The position numbers and the translations under genes are program-made. Of a DNA stretch of 36,319 nt, positions 18,743-31,417 are shown piece after piece. The stretch's first letter is position 1. Each line of letters starts with the position of its first letter. Source of the DNA: Chromatiaceae bacterium (GTDB lineage: Bacteria; Pseudomonadota; Gammaproteobacteria; Chromatiales; Chromatiaceae); assembly GCA_025458165.1 (NCBI GenBank), contig JALOTB010000032.1:1-36319 (forward strand). Direction: 5' to 3'. A model generated the notes under the pieces. The model saw only the letters and a list, made by a program, of their open reading frames with translations, was not told the DNA's origin and did no database searches.

Positions 18743-18793
18743 ATCGGCAGGCCGGGCCTCAGCCCGACCCGGGCGAGAACCCGAAGCGTCGCC

Positions 18794-18811
18794 GTCGGCC
18801 TGAAGGCCGAC
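18794..18811. terminator. hairpin between convergent aceB and aceA
   Basis: GTCGGCCT and AGGCCGAC are perfect eight-base arms around GA, in the 111-base gap between two convergent genes. It could stop or stabilise transcripts from both sides, but no T tract follows on either strand. The form also resembles short palindromic repeats that recur in GC-rich gammaproteobacterial genomes. Confidence 0.45.
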
Positions 18812-18853
18812 CTACCTGGTGATTCCCTTGCGTGGCCGGGCAGCCCCTGCGCG

Positions 18854-20200
18854 TCAGAGCCCGACGGCCTTGCGCAAATCCCCGCCGCGGTCGTCGTGGA
18901 ACTGGGCCTCCTCGGTCGAGCCGCGGAGCGCGGTGACAGAGGACAGGCCGCCCTGGATCACGGTGGTCACCTCGTCGAAGTAGCCGGCCCCCACCTCCTG
19001 CTGGTGGGAGACGAAGGTATAGCCCTTCGACCGTGCCGCAAACTCCGGCTCCTGCACCTTCTCCACGTAGTGGCGCATGCCCTCGCCGCGGGCGTAGTCG
19101 TAGGCGAGGTCGTACATGTGGAACCACATGCTGTGGATGCCCGCCAGGGTGATGAACTGGTATTTGTAGCCGTACTCGGCGAGCTGGTCCTGGAAGCTCG
19201 CGATGGTCGCCGTGTCCAGGTTCTTCGTCCAGTTGAACGAGGGCGAGCAGTTGTAGGCCAGCAGGCGCCCGGGGCAGCGCTCACGCACCGCCTGCGCGAA
19301 CTCGCGGGCGAAGCCAAGGTCGGGCGTGCCGGTCTCGCACCAGACGAGGTCGGCGTAGGGCGCGTAGGCGACCCCGCGGCTGATCGCCTGCTCCAGGCCG
19401 TTGCGCACCCGGTAGAACCCTTCGGCGGTGCGCTCGCCGGTGAGGAAGGGGCGGTCGTTGTCGTCGATGTCCGAGGTCAGTAGGTTCGCCGCCTCGGCGT
19501 CGGTGCGCGCGAGCAGCAGGGTCGGCACGCCCATCACGTCGGCGGCGAGCCGCGCGGCGACGAGCTTCTGCACCGCCTCCTGGGTCGGCACCAGCACCTT
19601 GCCGCCCATGTGGCCGCATTTCTTGACCGCCGCGAGCTGGTCCTCGAAGTGCACCCCGGCGGCGCCGGCGGTGATCATCGCCTTCATGAGCTCGAAGGCG
19701 TTCAACACCCCGCCGAAGCCGGCCTCGGCATCGGCGACGATGGGCAGGAAGTAGTCGATCCCGCCCTCGTCCCCGGGGGCGATGCCGCGGCTCCACTGGA
19801 TCTCGTCGGCGCGCTTGAAGCTGTTATTCATCCGCCGGACCAGGGTGGGGACCGAGTCGTAGGCGTAGAGCGACTGGTCCGGGTACATGGTCTCGGAGCT
19901 GTTGTTGTCGGCGGCCACCTGCCAGCCCGAGAGGTAGATCGCCTCCACCCCGGCCTTGGCCTGCTGCAGGGCCTGGCCGGCCGTCACCGCCCCCAGGCAG
20001 TTCACGTAGCCCTTCCTGGCCTCGCCGTTCAGCAGCCCCCAGAGCCGCTCGGCCCCGCGCCGGGCCAGCGTGCACTCGGGCTGCAGCGAGCCGCGCAGGC
20101 GGACCACTTCGGCCGCATCGTAGCCTCTGGTGCCCCACCGCCAGCGGGGGTTCTCGGCCCAGTCCTGCTCCAGCGCCTGGATCTGTTGCACTCGGTTCAT
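18854..20200 (-). CDS. aceA: isocitrate lyase
   Basis: First enzyme of the glyoxylate bypass, splitting isocitrate into glyoxylate and succinate. It has 448 residues. The catalytic loop KKCGHMGGK starts at 193 with C195, and [10 protein letters not shown] (91-100), [12 protein letters not shown] and NCSPSFNW are further family segments. The ATG at 20200 has GGAGG upstream. Unlike E. coli, where aceBAK is one operon, this gene faces aceB and is divergent from aceK, so it has its own promoter in the region near 20.3 kb. Confidence 0.96.
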   Translation of the reverse strand: MNRVQQIQALEQDWAENPRWRWGTRGYDAAEVVRLRGSLQPECTLARRGAERLWGLLNGEARKGYVNCLGAVTAGQALQQAKAGVEAIYLSGWQVAADNNSSETMYPDQSLYAYDSVPTLVRRMNNSFKRADEIQWSRGIAPGDEGGIDYFLPIVADAEAGFGGVLNAFELMKAMITAGAAGVHFEDQLAAVKKCGHMGGKVLVPTQEAVQKLVAARLAADVMGVPTLLLARTDAEAANLLTSDIDDNDRPFLTGERTAEGFYRVRNGLEQAISRGVAYAPYADLVWCETGTPDLGFAREFAQAVRERCPGRLLAYNCSPSFNWTKNLDTATIASFQDQLAEYGYKYQFITLAGIHSMWFHMYDLAYDYARGEGMRHYVEKVQEPEFAARSKGYTFVSHQQEVGAGYFDEVTTVIQGGLSSVTALRGSTEEAQFHDDRGGDLRKAVGL

Positions 20201-20313
20201 GCGAGGTCCTCCACCTGGGTGGTTTCCGGTCGTTCTCACGGCCGCGTCGACGTGCGCGGCCTCTACGCTGAACGCTAGCGCAGCCTATCCGACCGAAACA
20301 GTGGGGAATTCTC

Positions 20314-20373
20314 AATGCTAAGCATTAAGAAATACAATGAATGCCCGCATTAGCCATTGCTATGAGGAATGCT
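20314..20373. promoter_or_regulatory. palindromic candidate operators between aceA and aceK
   Basis: The AT-richer part of the 296-base gap between divergent aceA and aceK contains a perfect inverted repeat AATGCTAAGCATT (20314-20326). A second, AATGCCCGCATT (20340-20351), is centred about 26 bases away, and a third half-site AATGCT lies at 20368-20373. The last runs into TATAGT (20373-20378), a possible aceK -10 box. The shared AATGC/GCATT arms suggest repeated binding of one regulator to control both genes. The motif is not seen in the lysR-aceB gap, so a different regulator is likely. Confidence 0.5.
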
Positions 20374-20462
20374 ATAGTCGAATCGAGGTTGGGTCATGGG
20401 ACAGGCTGGGGGCCTGACGACCCACCCAAGAAGAAGACTCCAACCGTCTGATCCTTCAAACC

Positions 20463-20482
20463 ATTTGCGTTCATTTGCGGAC
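20463..20482 (+). repeat. tandem decamer repeat before aceK
   Basis: ATTTGCGTTC is followed directly by ATTTGCGGAC. A very similar pair (ATTCGCGTTC, ATTCGCGTCC) lies before guaA at 26971-26990. Both pairs sit a short distance before a start codon. They look like copies of one dispersed repeat. Confidence 0.5.
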
Positions 20483-20496
20483 CAAGCTCCCGTCCC

Positions 20497-22263
20497 ATGA
20501 CCGACCTGCCCGCACAGCTCGCGCGCGCCATCCTCACCGGCTTCGAGCGCCACTTCTCGGTCTTTCAGGAGATCACCGCGAGCGCCCGCGAGCGCTTCGA
20601 GGCCGCGGACTGGGAGGCGGTACGCCGGGCGGCGTCCGAGCGGATCAGCTTCTATGACCAGAGGGTGCGCGAGACCGTGGTCAAGCTCCGCGCGAGTCTC
20701 GGCGTCGATGAGCTCGACGAGCCGCTCTGGCAGTCGGTCAAGGCCGTCTACACCGACCTGCTCGCCCAGCACAGCCGGGCCGAGCTGGCGGAGACCTTCT
20801 ACAATTCGGTCTTCTGCCGGCTCTTCGAACGCAAGTACTTCAACAACTCGAACATCTTCGTCGAGTCGGTAGCCGACCGCGCGGCGCTGGCCGAGCGCTA
20901 CCGCGGCTTCATGTCCTTCCACCCGCGCGAGGGCGGGCTGGAGAGCGGCATCTGGGAGGTCCTCTCCGCCTTCTACTTCGCGCTCCCTTACGAGGACATC
21001 GACCACGACTCCGCGCACATCGCCGCCGCCCTGCGGGAGCGCTCGCCGCTCGCTCGGCGCGGCCTGGCGCGCCTGCGCATCGACCTGCTGGAGTTCCCGT
21101 TCTTTCGCAACAAAGGGGCCTATCTCATCGGGCGGGTGGTGAGCGGCGGGGACTCGCACCCCTTTATCGTCCCGCTGGTCAACAACGGGCAGGGCGGCAT
21201 CTACGCCGACGCGCTACTCACCACCGTCGAGGAGGCCGAGGCAGTGTTCAGCTTCGCCCGCGCCTACTTCCTGGTGAAGACACCGGTGCCGGCGGCGACC
21301 GTGGCCTTCCTGAGCGAGCTGATGCCGGCCAAGCCGCTGGCCGAGCTCTACATGAGCATCGGCTTCCACAAGCAGGCGAAGAACGAGCTCTACCGAGACT
21401 TCCTCCACCACCTGGCGCGCACCGACGACGCCTTCCAGATGGCCCCGGGCACGCGCGGGCTGGTGATGACGGTCTTCACCCTGCCGTCCTACCCCTTCGT
21501 CTTCAAGGTGATCCGCGACCGCTTCGCGCCCCAGAAGGAGGTTACCGAGGCCCTGGTGCGCCGGCGCTACCTACAGGTCAAGCTGCACGACCGGGTCGGG
21601 CGCATGGCCGACACCCTGGAGTTCTCGGACGTCGCCTTCCCGCTCCGGCGCTTTCCGCCCGACCTGCTCCAGGAGCTCCAAGAGCAGATCCCGTCCAAGC
21701 TCGCGATCGAGGGTGAGGTCCTCTTCATCCGCCACCTCTACATCGAGAAGCGCATGGCCCCGCTCAACCTCGTCCTGGAGCAGTCGACCCCCGAGGAGAC
21801 CCGCGACGTCCTGGACGACTGGGGCCGGGCCATTAAGGAGCTGATGGCGGTCAACATCTTCCCCGGAGATCTCTTGTTCAAGAACTTCGGGGTGAGCTGC
21901 TCCGGCAAGGTGGTCTTCTACGACTACGACGAGGTCTGCTACCTGACCGAGTGCCACTTCCGCAAGATCCCCGAGCCGCGCACCCTGGACGACGAGCTCG
22001 CCGCCGAGCCCTGGTACTCGGTCGCACCCAACGACATCTTCCCCGAAGAGCTCCCCACCTTCCTCACCAGCGACCTGACCCAGCGCTGGCTGCTCCAGGA
22101 GCTGCACCCCGAGCTCTTCGACTACGGCTACTGGCAGCGCCGCCAGCAGGACGTCAAACACGGCGTCTACGGCGACGTCTATCCCTACCCCCAGCCGCTT
22201 CGTTTTCCGCGCCCAACCAGCCCTCGCCCCGTCCCGCCTCAGGCCGCGCTGGCGTTTGGCTGA
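20497..22263 (+). CDS. aceK: isocitrate dehydrogenase kinase/phosphatase
   Basis: Bifunctional enzyme of 588 residues that phosphorylates and dephosphorylates isocitrate dehydrogenase, diverting isocitrate into the glyoxylate bypass. The N-terminal regulatory domain holds FYNSVFCRLFERKYFNNSNI (101-120). The kinase domain begins with GLVMTVFTLPSYPFVFKVIR (321-340), whose K337 should bind ATP. NIFPGDLLFKNFGV (453-466) carries the catalytic aspartate D458, and FYDYDE (474-479) the metal ligand. The proline-rich last 25 residues look unstructured. The gene stands alone, divergent from aceA. Confidence 0.96.
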   Translation: MTDLPAQLARAILTGFERHFSVFQEITASARERFEAADWEAVRRAASERISFYDQRVRETVVKLRASLGVDELDEPLWQSVKAVYTDLLAQHSRAELAETFYNSVFCRLFERKYFNNSNIFVESVADRAALAERYRGFMSFHPREGGLESGIWEVLSAFYFALPYEDIDHDSAHIAAALRERSPLARRGLARLRIDLLEFPFFRNKGAYLIGRVVSGGDSHPFIVPLVNNGQGGIYADALLTTVEEAEAVFSFARAYFLVKTPVPAATVAFLSELMPAKPLAELYMSIGFHKQAKNELYRDFLHHLARTDDAFQMAPGTRGLVMTVFTLPSYPFVFKVIRDRFAPQKEVTEALVRRRYLQVKLHDRVGRMADTLEFSDVAFPLRRFPPDLLQELQEQIPSKLAIEGEVLFIRHLYIEKRMAPLNLVLEQSTPEETRDVLDDWGRAIKELMAVNIFPGDLLFKNFGVSCSGKVVFYDYDEVCYLTECHFRKIPEPRTLDDELAAEPWYSVAPNDIFPEELPTFLTSDLTQRWLLQELHPELFDYGYWQRRQQDVKHGVYGDVYPYPQPLRFPRPTSPRPVPPQAALAFG

Positions 22264-22376
22264 GTGCCGCTCGATCGGCGCAAGGGCCCAGCGGCATCAG
22301 GTTCGCGCGGATCGGCGCCCCGGGCCAGGGGCTTGCGCCAGCCAGCGGCGTTACCCGACCGACTGGGACCGGACGG

Positions 22377-22406
22377 TTGACCTCGGCAAACCCAGGTAAT
22401 TACAGT
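22377..22406 (+). promoter_or_regulatory. candidate promoter for the mazEF-like pair
   Basis: TTGACC (22377-22382) and TACAGT (22401-22406) with an 18-base spacer lie 45 bases before the antitoxin start. The -35 box matches at five positions and the -10 at four. Confidence 0.4.
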
Positions 22407-22450
22407 GTGCCTACCTCATCGTGCTACTCGAGCCGCATCGGATTGGTGTC

Positions 22451-22717
22451 ATGTCTACGGTCGTCCGGGCCAGGATCGTGAAGATCGGAAACTCACAAGG
22501 GATACGCATTCCCAAGACGTTGATCGAGCAAGGCAAGCTGGGCGAGGAGGTGGAGCTCGAGCTGGAGGAGGGCCAGATCGTCATCCGACCGGTCCGCCCT
22601 GTCCGTCACCTATGGGAGGCATCCTTTCGTACGATGTGCGAGCGCGGTGACGATGAGCTGCTCGATGGCGACGACGCCTCCGCTACCGCCTGGGACGCGG
22701 CCGACTGGGAGTGGTAA
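22451..22717 (+). CDS. AbrB/MazE-type antitoxin
   Basis: Small protein of 88 residues. Residues 3-48 form an AbrB-like swapped-hairpin DNA-binding domain with the family pattern RIVKIGNSQGIRIPKTLI. The acidic tail, with several Asp and Trp residues (ATAWDAADWEW), should wrap the toxin. The ATG at 22451 gives the standard N-terminus; an upstream in-frame start at 22421 adds ten residues without family resemblance. It overlaps the toxin gene by 7 bases, as is usual for coupled toxin-antitoxin pairs. Confidence 0.88.
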   Translation: MSTVVRARIVKIGNSQGIRIPKTLIEQGKLGEEVELELEEGQIVIRPVRPVRHLWEASFRTMCERGDDELLDGDDASATAWDAADWEW

Positions 22718-23031
22718 TCAAGCGCTTTGACGTCTGCCTAATCCAGCTCGATCCCACGGTTGGCAGCGAGATTAGGAAGACCCGCCCCTGTCTGGTGATC
22801 TCGCCGGACGAAATGAACCGCTGGATCAGAACCCTCATCGTCGCGCCGATGACCACCAAGGGGCAGTCCTACCCAACTCGCGTGCCTTGCGAGTTTCGCG
22901 GACAACAAGGGCAGATCGTGCTCGATCAGGTTCGCACGATTGACCGCTCCCGCATCGTGCAGAGGCTCGACCCCATCACCTCGGACACCCAGCGACAGGT
23001 GTTAGCCGTACTCGCCGAGCTGTTCGCATAG
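22711..23031 (+). CDS. MazF/PemK-family endoribonuclease toxin
   Basis: Toxin of 106 residues predicted to cut mRNA. Conserved features are DVCLIQLDPTVGSEIRKTRP with the catalytic arginine region, PCLVISPDEMN, VAPMTT and the strand GQIVLDQVRTIDRSRI. It starts at GTG 22711, inside the last codons of the antitoxin. Length and motifs are complete, so it may be active. Cleavage specificity cannot be predicted from the sequence. Confidence 0.9.
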   Translation: MVIKRFDVCLIQLDPTVGSEIRKTRPCLVISPDEMNRWIRTLIVAPMTTKGQSYPTRVPCEFRGQQGQIVLDQVRTIDRSRIVQRLDPITSDTQRQVLAVLAELFA

Positions 23032-23142
23032 TGCCGTCGGCACGCTACGAATGCGCTCGCAGCCTCGAACCGGCCCCGCGGCATCACCACGCCCGGTGCT
23101 AGACTGCCACCATCACTTGCACCCTTAGAAGAGCAGCCAACG

Positions 23143-23727
23143 ATGCGCGCGACGAGCGCCCGCCGCCGCCCAACCCTGTACGAGCAGCTTGAGGCCCTAC
23201 CCGAGGGGCTGACGGGCGAGATCCTCGACGGTCAGCTCCACACCCAGCCCCGCCCGGCTTGGCCCCATGCCCTGGCGGGCTCGGTGCTCGCCGCCGACCT
23301 GGTGGGCCCCTTCCAGCTCGGCCGCGGGGGCCCCGGCGGCTGGTGGATCGTCTACGAGCCGGAGCTCCATTTCATCCCGGATGTCGAGGTCGACGTCCCC
23401 GACCTTGCCGGCTGGCGCCGCGAGCGCATGCCCCAGCCACCCGAGGGACATCGCATCACCATCGTCCCGGATTGGGTCTGCGAGATCCTCTCGCCCGCCA
23501 CCGCGAGCAAGGACCGCGAGATCAAACTGCCGATCTACGCCCGCTTCGGCGTGTCCTACGCCTGGCTGATCGACCCCCTGAAACGCACCCTGGAGGCCTA
23601 TGCCCTCGCGGACGGCGGCTGGCGGGAGATCGCGCGCTATCGCGAGAGCGGCCGGGTCTCGGTCCCACCTTTCGAGGCCGTCACGATCGAGCTCGCCGAG
23701 CTCTGGGTACCGATGAGCAGCGCCTGA
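23143..23727 (+). CDS. Uma2-family endonuclease (DUF820)
   Basis: Restriction-endonuclease-fold protein of 194 residues. Candidate PD-(D/E)XK residues are in IPDVEVDVPDLAGW (D80, D84, D87), E114 (VCEILSP) and K128 (DREIKLPIY). WLIDPLKRTLEAY is the usual downstream strand. A GAAGAG ribosome binding site precedes the ATG by about 10 bases. The family is abundant in cyanobacteria and some proteobacteria; its physiological role is unsettled. It stands alone between the MazEF-like pair and xseA. Confidence 0.85.
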   Translation: MRATSARRRPTLYEQLEALPEGLTGEILDGQLHTQPRPAWPHALAGSVLAADLVGPFQLGRGGPGGWWIVYEPELHFIPDVEVDVPDLAGWRRERMPQPPEGHRITIVPDWVCEILSPATASKDREIKLPIYARFGVSYAWLIDPLKRTLEAYALADGGWREIARYRESGRVSVPPFEAVTIELAELWVPMSSA

Positions 23728-23896
23728 GCTGACGGAAATGCCCGCGGGGTTTCGCCCTACGAAGGCCAGGGCGCGACGGCTCGATCAGACGAATGCCGGG
23801 TGGACAAGCACAGCGCAGTCTCCCGACCCCACTGCCGTCCGCCGCCCGGTCCTGCGCAACCACCTCCGATGGTCAGAACCTCAGGATTGGCGCGGC

Positions 23897-26903
<3,007 letters not shown>

Positions 26904-26906
26904 GGT

Positions 26907-26951
26907 CTTGCCTGGTCGCCCGGGCAAGAACGGCGGGCGGCCCAACCCGCC
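26907..26951. other. two consecutive hairpins between guaB and guaA
   Basis: CTTGCC/GGCAAG (26907-26912 and 26923-26928) and GGCGGG/CCCGCC (26932-26937 and 26946-26951) form six-pair stems directly after the guaB stop. There is no T tract, so they may stabilise the guaB message or lower readthrough to guaA rather than terminate outright. Confidence 0.4.
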
Positions 26952-26970
26952 ACCCCGAGTAGGGCTCCTA

Positions 26971-26990
26971 ATTCGCGTTCATTCGCGTCC
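26971..26990 (+). repeat. tandem decamer repeat before guaA
   Basis: ATTCGCGTTC followed by ATTCGCGTCC. This pair matches the one before aceK at 20463-20482 except for T/C changes and two other bases. It lies 51 bases before the guaA ATG. Confidence 0.5.
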
Positions 26991-27041
26991 CGTTGCGGCT
27001 TGATTCCCCTGGCCGCACCCGCACCCCTCCCGGACCACCCC

Positions 27042-29089
<2,048 letters not shown>

Positions 29090-29206
29090 CCAACGAGGCC
29101 GATCGGCGAAGCGAGGAAAATCCGCCAAAGGATGCTATGCTTTCGCCCCGTTTCGGCGGTCGGGCAGCGCTGATTCACCGGCCGACCAGCCGCCGCAAGA
29201 TCCCCC

Positions 29207-29296
29207 GGAGAGGTGCCGGAGTGGCCGAACGGGCTTGACTCGAAATCAAGTGAAGGCGCAAGCCTTCCGTGGGTTCGAATCCCACCCTCTCCGCCA
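29207..29296 (+). tRNA. tRNA-Ser (anticodon CGA)
   Basis: The acceptor stem pairs GGAGAGG (29207-29213) with CCTCTCC (29286-29292), followed by G and an encoded CCA. The anticodon arm is CTTGA-CTCGAAA-TCAAG, giving CGA, which reads UCG serine codons. A long variable arm (GAAGGC/GCCTTC) confirms a class II serine tRNA. The T arm GTGGGTTCGAATCCCAC is canonical. The region after it contains mobile and decayed genes, so its 3' end is a plausible past integration site. Confidence 0.97.
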
Positions 29297-29299
29297 ATT

Positions 29300-29317
29300 C
29301 AATCACCTAGGTGATTG
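29300..29317. terminator. 18-base perfect palindrome after tRNA-Ser
   Basis: CAATCACCTAGGTGATTG is fully self-complementary and begins 4 bases after the CCA end. It may form a terminator or processing stem for the tRNA transcript, or be a protein binding site. No T tract follows. Confidence 0.4.
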
Positions 29318-29416
29318 CCCCAGATCCCTTAGGGACTTGACCGTGACCGAATCGTAACGCGGACGGCGCCTGGAGCGCCTCCGCCGACGGGTCGTGCGTC
29401 CCCGCCCGCATTGTCC

Positions 29417-30157
29417 TCACCAGGGCATCATCGGACGCCCCGTCCGGTAGGGGCTGGTCATCGTGGTGGCGTTGTACGGCCAAGTCGTCGCGCTGCCCCG
29501 CCTGTCGGCGACGTTTGTCGGTGCCGCGCCCTTCCCTTCCGACAAGGTATCGACCGCCCGGCGTAGCGAGCTCAGGTCCGAGCGCACGCCCGCGACGTCT
29601 TCGCGCAGGGACGCCATCGCGCCGTCCATCTGCCCCTCGTCCGAGCCTAGGGCGGTCACCTGCCCGCGCACGGCCTGCAGTTGCGGCGCAAGCTCCGCCA
29701 CGCCCGCGCTCATGCGATCGAAGTCCTCCGCCACACCGCGGAGCCAAGGCCAGCCATGGACGCCCAGCGCGGCGACGCCGGCGAAGGCCAGCAGGGCCAG
29801 CAAGGCCCCCACCCGACCCGATGCGGCCCGGCGCTGCTCCAGGGCCAGTAGCTCGCGCGACTGCAGCGCGATCTGATCTCGCTGCTGATCGAGCTGCTGA
29901 AACTGTCGCTCGATGTCGTCGACCTGCTTCCTCCAGCGGTTTTCAAGGTCGGCGTTCAGGCGGCGAAGCTCGTCGACCTGCCCCGACATCTCCGCCGCGG
30001 CACCCGACTGGCCGGCGGCTTCGGGGTCGGGACGCGTGGGATCGGCCGCGGGGGTGGCGGAAGGGGCCGGCGGACGGTACAAGAGGTCGAGCGCGGTAAC
30101 GCTGTCGGCACGGGAACCGAGGGTGATGCCCCGGCGTTTGCTGGGCGCTTTCGCCAT
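29417..30157 (-). CDS. coiled-coil, single-pass membrane protein of unknown function
   Basis: Protein of 246 residues, not recognised. After a basic, proline-rich N-terminus there is a predicted coiled coil (about 57-110, rich in Glu, Gln and Leu), one membrane helix (about 114-135, GALLALLAFAGVAALG) and a second heptad-like region (about 145-207). The tail is low in charge and ends in PYRTGRPMMPW. The ATG at 30157 has AGGAG eight bases upstream; the frame runs open to 30640, but that part overlaps a pseudogene. It could be a scaffold or division/envelope protein, but nothing specific supports that. Confidence 0.7.
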   Translation of the reverse strand: MAKAPSKRRGITLGSRADSVTALDLLYRPPAPSATPAADPTRPDPEAAGQSGAAAEMSGQVDELRRLNADLENRWRKQVDDIERQFQQLDQQRDQIALQSRELLALEQRRAASGRVGALLALLAFAGVAALGVHGWPWLRGVAEDFDRMSAGVAELAPQLQAVRGQVTALGSDEGQMDGAMASLREDVAGVRSDLSSLRRAVDTLSEGKGAAPTNVADRRGSATTWPYNATTMTSPYRTGRPMMPW

Positions 30158-30326
30158 GGTACTGCTCCTGGCTGGGCGGGAAATACGGGGTTCGTGGCGG
30201 CGAATCATCCCAGCTCGGCCACGCCGGTTCAAACCGTTGGGCCTCTTGCTTGATCCGGAGCAGGGGCAACCGCTGCGTTGCGTGGTCAGTCCCTCCGCGA
30301 CACGTCGCCCCCGTTCTGCGTCGCCG

Positions 30327-30607
30327 GTCGCGACGCTGATCCCCGACCTGGAGGATAGGGAGGCGGCGTGGATCCGCATCGCGCTGGCTAGCCCCGGCCC
30401 CGCCTGTGGCTGATGGACGAACGCGCAGGTCGCGCCATCGCGATGGATCATGACCTGGCGGTGACCGGCACCGCGGCAGTCATCGGGATGGCCTGAACGC
30501 GGGGCCTGATCGGCTCGGCGCGTCATATCTTTGCGCCCTTCCATGGATGCGACTGCCGTATCGTGGCCCAGGTAATCGAAACGGTGCTGCGTCGTGTTGG
30601 CGAATGA
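30327..30607 (+). pseudogene. remnant of a PIN-domain toxin (DUF3368-like)
   Basis: Two forward frames together give a protein-like sequence: LIPDLEDREAAWIRIALASP in one, then LWLMDERAGRAIAMDHDLAV and TGTAAVIGMA in another from about 30401. A TGA at 30494-30496 interrupts it before TRGLIGSARHIFAPF and an ending VIETVLRRVGE that closes at a TGA (30605-30607). The order (an acidic turn with E-A, DERAGR, a VTGT strand, a GLI segment and a terminal RRVGE) is that of DUF3368 PIN toxins. One frameshift near 30395-30405 and one in-frame stop make it inactive. No partner antitoxin is evident. Confidence 0.65.
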
Positions 30608-30613
30608 TCCGCA

Positions 30614-30648
30614 GGACCGGTCACGGCAGGTCCCGGCCAACAGCGGTC
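30614..30648. repeat. dispersed 35-base repeat, copy 1
   Basis: This segment, starting GGACCGG and ending AGCGGTC, matches 33943-33977 at 31 of 35 positions by direct comparison. A shared core CCCGGCCAACAGC (30632-30644) recurs exactly at 33869-33881. Copies lie only in the decayed region after the tRNA gene. Confidence 0.6.
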
Positions 30649-30678
30649 CCCGAGCGTGGTTGTGTTCGCGACGGCTAA

Positions 30679-30865
30679 GGGACGTCCTGATTAGAAAGGA
30701 ACTTCAGCTAGCGCCGCCGAGCGTCAAAAACACGTTGCCAAATGCCGTTATTCCGGGGTCGATCCGCCACGAGTCCGGCGAATTCTGCATCTTGGGCGCA
30801 CCTGATTGACGGCTTACCAAACGAAAACACGGCTAGCTGACACATCTTTCTAATCAGGAGGGACG
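30679..30865. mobile_element. MITE-like element with 14-base terminal repeats and 6-base target duplication
   Basis: Perfect terminal inverted repeats TCCTGATTAGAAAG (30685-30698) and CTTTCTAATCAGGA (30846-30859) bound a 175-base segment. Just inside, after six unmatched bases on each side, CAGCTAGC (30705-30712) is mirrored by GCTAGCTG (30832-30839), so the ends match over 28 bases with one 6-base mismatch block. Outside, GGGACG occurs directly at both edges (30679-30684 and 30860-30865), the mark of transposition. The interior encodes no credible protein, so it would be a non-autonomous element moved by a transposase elsewhere. The insertion-sequence family is not identified. Confidence 0.75.
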
Positions 30866-30898
30866 TTAAGGGGCCGCGCGACAGATCGAAGTACTTGA

Positions 30899-31075
30899 CC
30901 CTGGCCCCTTATACCCCACGAAGAAGGCGCCGGCTTCGCTCGGATCATCGAGCGGCTCGTCGCGGAAAGCGGGAAAGCAGACAGGGCAGTCGACCGGGCG
31001 GTGCCGTCGGACACCAAGGATTGGAACGAGGCGCTTCTGTGCGCGAGGGGTCCGACCTCGGCTCCCGTGCAGTGA
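30899..31075 (+). pseudogene. C-terminal fragment of a DUF3991/TOPRIM-type protein, copy 1
   Basis: The frame gives FARIIERLVAESGKADRAVD, then RAVPSDTKDWNEALLCARG and a stop at 31073-31075. The ending closely parallels LAVDRVTPPETKDWNDVLLR in the second copy near 32.5 kb. KDWN is the conserved C-terminal part of the TOPRIM-like domain in these plasmid/ICE proteins. Everything upstream of this tail is missing; it begins only about 35 bases after the MITE-like element. It is a gene remnant. Confidence 0.6.
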
Positions 31076-31093
31076 AGGGGGCAGGGATCGAGC

Positions 31094-31417
31094 CTAATCC
31101 GTCTCGATCCCCAACAGGCCCCACCAGTCCCGCGAGCCGTGCAGTACCCGAACCACGGAGATCCCGTCCGTGCGCGGCAGATAGAAGATCAGATAGCCCC
31201 TGAAGTCTCGGACCGGCCACTTCCTCATCCCGGCCACGGCGGGATTATGTGTCCGAATCTGGGAGCCCATCATCGGCTGCTCGGCCAAGACCTCGAAGCT
31301 GGACCGGGCACTGTCCAGAAATCGCTCGGCGGTGTCCTGCCCGACAGTCTCGGCCAGATAGACGAAGTGCTCGACCAAATCCCGCCGTGCCGTCGCCCGC
31401 CGATAGACCCGGCCCAT
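31094..31417 (-). CDS. parE: ParE-family toxin
   Basis: RelE/ParE-superfamily toxin of 107 residues. The pattern is typical of ParE: an N-terminal YRRATARRDLVEHFVYLAE helix, LAEQPMMGSQIR, then MRKWPVRDFRGYLIFYLPR and VVRVLHGSRDW. By family, such toxins usually inhibit DNA gyrase. The ATG overlaps the antitoxin stop as ATGA, so it is translated second in the operon. Length and motifs look intact. It lies between two decayed TOPRIM-type gene copies. Confidence 0.9.
   Translation of the reverse strand: MGRVYRRATARRDLVEHFVYLAETVGQDTAERFLDSARSSFEVLAEQPMMGSQIRTHNPAVAGMRKWPVRDFRGYLIFYLPRTDGISVVRVLHGSRDWWGLLGIETD

Noticed and set aside
29207..29317. tRNA-Ser 3' end as one half of an attachment-site pair
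   Set aside because: I looked through the rest of the window for a second copy of the T arm/acceptor sequence and found none, so an att site cannot be claimed from this window.
30594..30809. Short plus-strand ORF entering the MITE-like element
   Set aside because: It begins within the dead PIN gene and ends inside the element. The translation has no structure and is best explained by chance.
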